Shown: in pieces, positions 1-3,854 of the stretch
Layout: every line of letters starts with the position of its first letter
Position numbering within the stretch: the first letter of the stretch is position 1
Source: Wenzhouxiangella sp.
Lineage (GTDB): Bacteria > Pseudomonadota > Gammaproteobacteria > Xanthomonadales > Wenzhouxiangellaceae
DNA: 5,611 nt
Assembly (NCBI GenBank): GCA_021767625.1
Contig: JAASTB010000156.1
Coordinates: 1-5,611, forward strand
Reading direction: 5' to 3'
Translations under genes and position numbers: made by a program
The notes under the pieces: model-generated
The model's input: only the letters and a program-made list of their open reading frames with translations
What the model was told of the DNA's origin: nothing
Databases searched by the model: none

Positions 1-1322
1 GGCTTGCGGCGCAGGGCCGTGCCGGGCAGTTCGAGTGCGCTTGCCCAGGCAATACCCAAGGCCAGGCCAAGGGCGATACCCGAAGGGGCCGCCCAGCCGG
101 CCACCAGCGTGGCCAGGCCGACCGTACACAGCACGAACAGGCCCACGGCCGCACTGGCCACGCCACCGGCCCAGTCCAGCGACCGGGCCGCCAGTGCAGT
201 GGCGTGGACCAGCATGGCGGCCGCCGCGGCCACGGACACCGAGGGGAACTCGGCATTGGGCACGTGGCCTTCGAGCACGAAACGATCCAGGAAATAGGCG
301 CCCCCGGCCGCGCCGACCACGCCCACACCGATGGCGAGCGCCGCCAGCCAGCCCCGGCTCCATAGCGCGACGGCCATCAGCGGCACGGCGACGATGAACA
401 CGCCGGGCCAGTGGAAGGCGAACAGCCCGCTCCGAGCGATCTCGACGGCCTGTTCGGTTCGCGTGTTGCCCATCCACTCGAGCACGGGAAAATCGATCAG
501 CGCCAGGCCCTGCACCGCCTGGGTTTGGCTGAACACCAGGCCAACGCCGCCGATCGCGCCCATCAGGGCCAGGAAACAAACGGTCAGGCTCAGGCCGCGC
601 GCGAACCGCGGATCGAAACGCCGGCTCAGCCAGCGAAAGCCCGGCGCCAGGGCGCGGGCGATGCCCCGCGTGCCGGTCGCGCGCAGCGCCAGTCGGCCCA
701 GGGCCTGCACCCGCCGCCGGTTGGCCGCCACGCGCGCGGCCGCCCAGCGAATGACCACGGCCGTGACGAAGAGAATCAACACGAGCAGCGCGGCGGTGCC
801 GCTGACTTCCCTGATCACGTCCCAGGACTCGCCCAGCACGTAGCCGAGCACGCTCCAGACCAGCGCCCAGACCAGGCTGGCCGGAATATCGAGCAGCACG
901 AAGCGGCGATAGGGCACTTCCGAGGCGCCGGCGAGGAAGGGCACAATCACGCGCGTGGGCGTGGACACCCGGCTGAGCACGATCGCCCACTCGCCGCGGC
1001 GATACATGAAGTCCTGCGTCCGGCGGATGGAGTGACCGAAAAAGCGCTGCAGCGGCCCCCAGCCCAGCATGCGTCCGCCGAAGCGCCGGCCCAGGTAGAA
1101 ACCGGTGGCGTTACCGGCCACCGTCGCGACCAGCACGACGCCGAGCAGAACATCCAGCTCGATCTGCCCGCGCGAGGCGAGGATCCCGCCGGTGACCACG
1201 GCCAGCTCCCCCGGCGTCACGAAACCCAGGAAGAAGGCGGCCTCGGTCCAGCACAGCACCCCGATCAGGATGTAGACCGTCGGCGCGGGCAGCTCGAACA
1301 GCGGTTGGAGTAGTTTTTCCAT
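1..1322 (-). CDS. DedA-family membrane protein fused to a degenerate PAP2-like domain (partial, C-terminus outside window)
   Basis: The reading frame starts at the ATG on 1322-1320 and stays open for 440 codons to the left edge, so the C-terminus is missing. Residues about 1-190 are a DedA (SNARE-associated/VTT) domain. It shows E27 and PGE39, 12 residues apart, then GNATGFYLGRRFG at 70-82, and an SR118-x5-R124 pair followed by VPFLAGAS and PYRRF. This spacing matches the acidic pair and arginine pair essential in E. coli YqjA. DedA proteins are inner-membrane proteins linked to undecaprenyl-phosphate or phospholipid recycling and proton-motive-force homeostasis. Residues about 190-240 are a basic linker. 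Residues about 240-430 have the hydrophobic layout of a PAP2 phosphatase, but the catalytic motifs are lost: PSVS replaces PSGH at 360-363, and the SR...H...D motif is absent at about 404-415. Known DedA–PAP2 fusions can carry a further LssY-type domain, which cannot be seen here. No good Shine-Dalgarno precedes the start, but no better in-frame start is apparent. DedA identity is secure; the PAP2-derived assignment is inference. Confidence 0.9.
   Translation of the reverse strand, partial: MEKLLQPLFELPAPTVYILIGVLCWTEAAFFLGFVTPGELAVVTGGILASRGQIELDVLLGVVLVATVAGNATGFYLGRRFGGRMLGWGPLQRFFGHSIRRTQDFMYRRGEWAIVLSRVSTPTRVIVPFLAGASEVPYRRFVLLDIPASLVWALVWSVLGYVLGESWDVIREVSGTAALLVLILFVTAVVIRWAAARVAANRRRVQALGRLALRATGTRGIARALAPGFRWLSRRFDPRFARGLSLTVCFLALMGAIGGVGLVFSQTQAVQGLALIDFPVLEWMGNTRTEQAVEIARSGLFAFHWPGVFIVAVPLMAVALWSRGWLAALAIGVGVVGAAGGAYFLDRFVLEGHVPNAEFPSVSVAAAAAMLVHATALAARSLDWAGGVASAAVGLFVLCTVGLATLVAGWAAPSGIALGLALGIAWASALELPGTALRRK
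33..605 (-). other. Degenerate PAP2-like domain within the DedA fusion protein
   Basis: This is the segment encoding residues about 240-430. Its order fits PAP2: a D-x-P-VLEWM helix start (D277, 277-284), two hydrophobic segments, a 'GGAYFLDRFVLEGHVPN' stretch where the KxxxxxxRP motif should sit (340-356), then EFPSVSV at the PSGH position (358-364). The last element, VAGWAAPSGIALGLALGIAW (407-426), lines up with the 'GVHWPSDVLAG' motif. Relative to the family, the nucleophilic and proton-donor histidines, the paired aspartate and the phosphate-binding arginines are all replaced. It is probably a catalytically dead structural or lipid-binding module. An unrelated polytopic domain is the main alternative. 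Confidence 0.6.
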
Positions 1323-1441
1323 CAGACCAGCTTTGCCGGGTTGCGGTGCGTCCCTCCCCGACAGCGGGGGTCGCCAAAAGTGCCTTCGCGTTCTCGGGGC
1401 GGGCCTTCCGAAAATGCCGTCCCGATACCTCCCCTGTGAAG

Positions 1442-1451
1442 AGTATATACA
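1442..1451. promoter_or_regulatory. AT-rich patch in the divergent intergenic region; candidate -10 element(s)
   Basis: AGTATATACA is the only AT-rich run in the otherwise GC-rich 247-base gap between the DedA gene and the methyltransferase. Read on the plus strand it offers TATATA or TATACA. Read on the minus strand it offers TATACT. Either would leave a leader of about 110 bases to its gene. No convincing -35 hexamer lies 16-18 bases away on either strand, so the assignment rests on position and composition only. Confidence 0.25.
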
Positions 1452-1569
1452 TCGCGTTCGTGTCGGGCGATTCCGCGGCCGCATGCCCCGGCTTGCCAGC
1501 GGGGATCGCACAACCCAGAATCGGAGACTCTCGCTTGCCGTGCGTCCACCGGTCGCGCAAAGGTAGAAG

Positions 1570-2325
1570 ATGAGTTCCGTTGACGACCTGCTGAATCGCG
1601 AGTGGTTCTATCGATTCGAACTGCCCGATGGGCGCGTGACGCGCAGCTACAACAATGGGCAGCTCGATGCCGCGCACGAAACGCGGCTGCAGATGATGAA
1701 CGTCATGCTCGACTGGACCTGGCCGGGCGGCCTGCAGGGACTGCGCGCACTGGATCTGGGCTGTCACCAGGGATACTTCGCCGCCGAACTCGCGCAGCGG
1801 GGCTGCAGCGAAGTCCTGGGCATCGACGCGCGCCAGGGCCTGGTCGATGACGCCAATCGCATTGCCAGGGCTTTGGCCCTGGAGAACATGCGCGCCGAGC
1901 AATCCGACATCCATGCCGTGGATACCGGCGCACTCGGCCGCTTTGACATCGTCCTGCTGTTCGGGCTGATCTACCACCTGGAGAACCCCATCGGTGCGCT
2001 GCGGGTAGCGAGTGCCCTCACCGGGCGACTGTGCCTGATCGAAACGCAGGTCGCCCCGCACCTGTCCGGGCCGCTGGACTTCGGCCGTCACGACTTCGTC
2101 AAGGACATGAAAGGCTGCTTCGCTATCGTCGATGAAACGGACGCGACCCACGTGGACGAAGCCGGGACCGGGGGCATTTGCCTGGTGCCCAGCACAGCGG
2201 GCTTGCTGTGGATCCTGGGCAAGATCGGTTTCGATCGCGTGGGCCTGGTCAAGCCGCCGGAGGATGCCTACGAGCAGCTGCGAACCGGCAAGCGCGTGAT
2301 GGTCGCGGCGTTTCGCGACAGGTAG
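1570..2325 (+). CDS. Class I SAM-dependent methyltransferase, some CmoB-like features
   Basis: A complete 251-residue soluble protein with no signal peptide or membrane segment. It has a Rossmann-type methyltransferase core: motif I LDLGCHQGYF at 61-70, the acidic ribose-binding residue in GID86 at the end of the second strand, a D113 in the adenine-contact region, and FDIVLLFGLIYHLENP at 125-140 as the motif IV/post-IV segment. The 'G-x-x-YH-x-x-x-P' pattern also occurs in CmoB (tRNA U34) and DUF1698-type enzymes. The roughly 55-residue N-terminal part is too short for the CmoB N-terminal domain, so CmoB itself is unlikely. The C-terminal third probably forms the substrate cap. AAAGG at 1559-1563 lies six bases before the ATG, supporting this start. 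It is divergent from the DedA gene and separated from the next gene by a hairpin and its own promoter region, so it is likely monocistronic. The substrate cannot be named; a small molecule, lipid or sugar acceptor are all possible. Confidence 0.9.
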   Translation: MSSVDDLLNREWFYRFELPDGRVTRSYNNGQLDAAHETRLQMMNVMLDWTWPGGLQGLRALDLGCHQGYFAAELAQRGCSEVLGIDARQGLVDDANRIARALALENMRAEQSDIHAVDTGALGRFDIVLLFGLIYHLENPIGALRVASALTGRLCLIETQVAPHLSGPLDFGRHDFVKDMKGCFAIVDETDATHVDEAGTGGICLVPSTAGLLWILGKIGFDRVGLVKPPEDAYEQLRTGKRVMVAAFRDR

Positions 2326-2364
2326 AGGGCCGAACTCGCCACGCCCCTGAGCAGCGAAGGAACG

Positions 2365-2391
2365 GCGTCCGAAAGACCGGGTATCGGACGC
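2365..2391. terminator. 8-bp stem-loop after the methyltransferase, possible weak terminator
   Basis: GCGTCCGA (2365-2372) is perfectly complementary to TCGGACGC (2384-2391), with an 11-base loop. It lies 40 bases after the methyltransferase stop. It is not followed by a T-run, so it is at best a non-canonical terminator or an mRNA 3'-end stabiliser. It sits ten bases before the CRP-type operator and separates the two transcription units. Confidence 0.4.
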
Positions 2392-2400
2392 GCGTTACGT

Positions 2401-2416
2401 TGTGACATAATTCACA
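2401..2416. promoter_or_regulatory. CRP/Vfr/Clp-type operator, perfect TGTGA-N6-TCACA
   Basis: The sequence TGTGACATAATTCACA consists of the two consensus CRP half-sites separated by exactly six bases. This is the canonical recognition sequence of CRP and of its homologues Vfr and Clp. Its centre is at 2408.5, about 146 bases before the start codon of the CTERM gene. It lies well placed for class I activation of the candidate promoter downstream. The perfect dyad in a GC-rich intergenic region makes chance unlikely, although no regulator gene is in the window. Confidence 0.75.
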
Positions 2417-2444
2417 CTTTCCGCCCGCCGACGCAACGGGGAAC

Positions 2445-2473
2445 ACGACATTTCGTCCGCGTCACGATATGAT
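2445..2473 (+). promoter_or_regulatory. Candidate sigma-70 promoter for the CTERM protein gene
   Basis: ACGACA (2445-2450; four of six match TTGACA) is 17 bases from TATGAT (2468-2473; five of six match TATAAT). A start about seven bases downstream, near 2480, would place the upstream operator centre at about -71.5, a permitted class I CRP position. The weak -35 fits an activator-dependent promoter. The leader would be about 75 bases. Confidence 0.45.
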
Positions 2474-2554
2474 CAGCCCCACGTTCCGCCGCAGTCGGTT
2501 CGGGCGGGTCGGATTCGACATTTCTGGCTCAATGCATGTAGGGAGGTCAACTCG

Positions 2555-3484
2555 ATGTTTTCTACTTTCAGTATTCGCGCTTCACTGTGCTTCGTGGCGC
2601 TATCACTCGCCGCCGTTTCCGCGCCGGGCATGGCTCAGCCGGCTCCCGGCACGCTGCTGGGCTCGACCGGCAATTCCACCAACGAACTGATCACCATCAA
2701 CCCCTCGACCGGCGTCGGCACGTTCCTGGCCGACATCGGCAGCCAGGGGCCGGTGACCGAAATTGAATTCCGCGCCGACGGCGTCCTGTTCGGATCCACG
2801 GGCGGAGGAAGCTCCAGCATCATCACCATCGACCCGGCCACCGGCACCGAAACGCTCGTGGGCACCCACGCGTTCGGGTCGGTCAACGGCATGGAGTTCG
2901 TCGGCGGCACCCTCTACGGCGCTTACTTCCAGGCCGGACAGGGTGGGCAGGGTGTACCGCCCCAGGCTTACTCTCTGGTGACGATCAATCAGAGCAACGG
3001 CAGCCTGAACCAGATCGCACCGCTCGACTATGGCCCGATCCGGGGCCTGGCCTACGACTCCGGCTCCGGCGTGCTCTACGGCGTGGGCCAGCCGATGATC
3101 ATCAACGGCAACGGGCCGATCGGCGATGTGCTGTTCACGATCAACCCGTCCACGGGTGCGACCTCCGAAGTGGGCCCGCTCGGGGCGTCGGTCGGCGCCA
3201 TCGAATTCGGCCCCAACGGCACGCTCTACGGCGGCCAGGCCGGCGGCGGAGGGCAGCCGGACGAGGCCCCGCAGGGCGTCGGCGCCAACCTGTTTGCCAT
3301 CAACACCAGCACGGGCGCGGCCACCCCGCTCGGCAGCACGGGCTTTCCGGCACTCAGCGGCCTGAGCTTCGTGCCGGCCGGCGTCCCCGAGCCGACCAGC
3401 GTTCCGGCGATCGGAACGGGCGGCATCGCGCTGCTGATCCTGCTGCTGGCAGGCCTGGGCCTGATGATCATCCGTCGGGGTTGA
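2555..3484 (+). CDS. Secreted five-repeat beta-propeller-like protein with PEP/IPTL-CTERM-like sorting tail
   Basis: A complete 309-residue exported protein. Residues 1-27 form a signal peptide with R8, a hydrophobic core and likely cleavage after GMA27. The mature part carries five copies of a repeat of roughly 'L-x-TIN-x-STG ... V-x-x-IEF-x-x-x-G-x-LYG', with the TIN/TID strands at about 45-50, 89-94, 141-146, 193-198 and 246-251. The DGVLFG/GTLYG strands are at 76-80, 118-122, 172-176 and 222-226. Gly-rich loops such as 227-234 separate blades. This suggests a small propeller. The end has VPEP (277-280), then VPAIGTGG, a hydrophobic helix at about 291-306 and RRG, resembling exosortase-recognised C-terminal signals (PEP-CTERM, and IPTLxxWG-CTERM handled by XrtH). 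It is therefore probably processed at the inner membrane and released to the surface or matrix. GGGAGG at 2541-2546, eight bases before the ATG, fixes the start. No exosortase is in the window. The ligand or role is unknown. Confidence 0.9.
   Translation: MFSTFSIRASLCFVALSLAAVSAPGMAQPAPGTLLGSTGNSTNELITINPSTGVGTFLADIGSQGPVTEIEFRADGVLFGSTGGGSSSIITIDPATGTETLVGTHAFGSVNGMEFVGGTLYGAYFQAGQGGQGVPPQAYSLVTINQSNGSLNQIAPLDYGPIRGLAYDSGSGVLYGVGQPMIINGNGPIGDVLFTINPSTGATSEVGPLGASVGAIEFGPNGTLYGGQAGGGGQPDEAPQGVGANLFAINTSTGAATPLGSTGFPALSGLSFVPAGVPEPTSVPAIGTGGIALLILLLAGLGLMIIRRG
2651..3376 (+). repeat. Region encoding five tandem propeller-blade repeats of about 40-55 residues
   Basis: Residues 33-274 repeat the pair 'I-T-I-N/D-P-x-T-G' and 'G-x-L-Y/F-G'. 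There are five TIN-type strands and four following LYG-type strands. The strand missing from the last repeat is supplied by GTLLGSTG (32-39) at the N-terminus, as expected for velcro closure of a ring. Blade lengths vary because of Gly/Gln/Pro-rich insertions at about 126-138, 178-190 and 227-244. The repeats are diverged protein repeats rather than recent DNA duplications. Confidence 0.7.
3383..3481 (+). other. C-terminal protein-sorting signal (CTERM-type anchor)
   Basis: This encodes residues 277-309: a VPEP motif, six residues on a VPAIGTGG motif, an uninterrupted Leu/Ile/Ala-rich helix, and a terminal Arg-Arg-Gly. The tripartite motif–helix–basic layout is that of exosortase substrates. 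The second motif corresponds position by position to IPTLxxWG, with V for I, A for T, I for L and G for W. Which exosortase class would read it cannot be decided from the sequence. Confidence 0.65.
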
Positions 3485-3486
3485 TC

Positions 3487-3504
3487 GGCCGCTTCTCCGC
3501 GGCC
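3487..3504. terminator. Stem-loop immediately after the CTERM gene
   Basis: GGCCGC (3487-3492) pairs with GCGGCC (3499-3504) around a six-base TTCTCC loop, beginning three bases after the TGA. It is short but all G:C. No U-tract follows, so it is either a 3'-end protector or a minor terminator. Confidence 0.4.
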
Positions 3505-3526
3505 CCAAGATCCGAAAAGTGAACAC

Positions 3527-3552
3527 CATCCGCCCTCGCACGGGGGCGGATG
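3527..3552. terminator. 9-bp GC-rich hairpin, best terminator candidate downstream of the CTERM gene
   Basis: CATCCGCCC (3527-3535) pairs perfectly with GGGCGGATG (3544-3552) across an eight-base loop. The plus-strand 3' flank has no T-run. The minus-strand 3' flank contains GTTCACTTTTC (complement of 3513-3523), so it looks better as a terminator for antisense transcription. It may insulate the CTERM gene from the TPR–GGDEF gene. Confidence 0.45.
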
Positions 3553-3561
3553 TCGGCCCGG

Positions 3562-3580
3562 AGCCGTCAACCCGACGGCT
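3562..3580. other. 7-bp stem-loop with an alternative downstream pairing partner
   Basis: AGCCGTC (3562-3568) pairs with GACGGCT (3574-3580) around AACCC. The same left arm, taken as GAGCCGT (3561-3567), can instead pair with ACGGCTC (3603-3609), which is six bases before a T5 run at 3616-3620. The two folds are mutually exclusive, as in attenuators, but no leader peptide or ligand pocket was recognised. Confidence 0.4.
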
Positions 3581-3632
3581 GCCAACCACTCGCTGGCCCG
3601 GTACGGCTCTCCAAGTTTTTCGTGGCGACGAT

Positions 3633-3669
3633 GTCGACGCGCCAGAGTCGGGCAGCGACTCCAGTCGAC
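3633..3669. other. Nested inverted repeat (two-step stem)
   Basis: An inner perfect stem, GAGTCG (3645-3650) with CGACTC (3656-3661) around GGCAG, is enclosed by GTCGAC at 3633-3638 and 3664-3669, which can pair across an asymmetric internal loop of six and two bases. It could be an RNA hairpin or a DNA dyad in the leader of the TPR–GGDEF gene. Its role is unknown. Confidence 0.35.
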
Positions 3670-3744
3670 GCCGGTCACAGAACGCGAGACGCTCCTTTCC
3701 CCTGCTCGCCAGTCGTAGCCGGCGAACCCCTCCGACCGGCGGCA

Positions 3745-3773
3745 TTTCCGCACCCACCGAACTCCGCTAGACT
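3745..3773 (+). promoter_or_regulatory. Weak promoter candidate for the TPR–GGDEF gene
   Basis: TTTCCG (3745-3750) and TAGACT (3768-3773) are separated by 17 bases. The -10 matches TATAAT at four of six positions; the -35 matches only three of six. It would give a leader of about 75 bases. This is a pattern match in GC-rich DNA and could be chance. Confidence 0.25.
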
Positions 3774-3854
3774 TGCCCGACGACGGCGTCTCCGGAGCAA
3801 CCGGCACCTGCGCCGCCTGCCCGAGCCGTCGACCAGCATTGAAAGGGGTTGAAA

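Larger units (their letters stand above)
3485..3854. other. Gene-free structured intergenic region (370 bases)
   Basis: There is no convincing gene here. Open frames on the plus strand (3519-3770 and 3550-3852) give Arg/Pro/Ser-rich translations without domains and no Shine-Dalgarno; those on the minus strand are antisense overhangs of neighbouring genes. The stretch instead contains a series of perfect inverted repeats at 3487-3504, 3527-3552, 3562-3580 and 3633-3669, a T5 run at 3616-3620, a weak promoter candidate at 3745-3773, and the Shine-Dalgarno AAAGGGG at 3842-3848 of the TPR–GGDEF gene. Confidence 0.6.

Noticed and set aside
411..1313. 300-codon open frame on the plus strand
   Set aside because: It is antisense to the DedA gene. 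Its translation is Gln/His/Arg/Pro-rich with no domain or membrane pattern, whereas the minus-strand frame shows clear DedA motifs and codon use.
1486..1504. 5-bp stem CCCCG/CGGGG in the divergent intergenic region
   Set aside because: Too short in GC-rich DNA to call a terminator or operator, and it is located upstream of a start rather than after a gene.
1111..2151. 346-codon open frame on the minus strand
   Set aside because: It runs antisense through the methyltransferase and crosses the intergenic region into the DedA gene. There are no recognisable motifs; it arises from GC-rich codon bias of the opposite strand.
3487..3669. CRISPR-like or REP array
   Set aside because: The inverted repeats differ in sequence and spacing; there are no identical direct repeats, so it is neither a CRISPR array nor a repeated palindromic element that can be shown within the window.
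2603..3757. 384-codon open frame on the minus strand
   Set aside because: It is longer than the CTERM gene it opposes, but its translation is Arg/Gly/Ala-rich without domains, while the plus strand has a signal peptide, repeats, a sorting tail and a strong Shine-Dalgarno.
3550..3852. Possible small plus-strand gene just before the TPR–GGDEF gene
   Set aside because: No Shine-Dalgarno, Arg-rich translation, and the region is full of inverted repeats. It ends at 3852 near the next start, which looked like an operon junction but is not supported otherwise.
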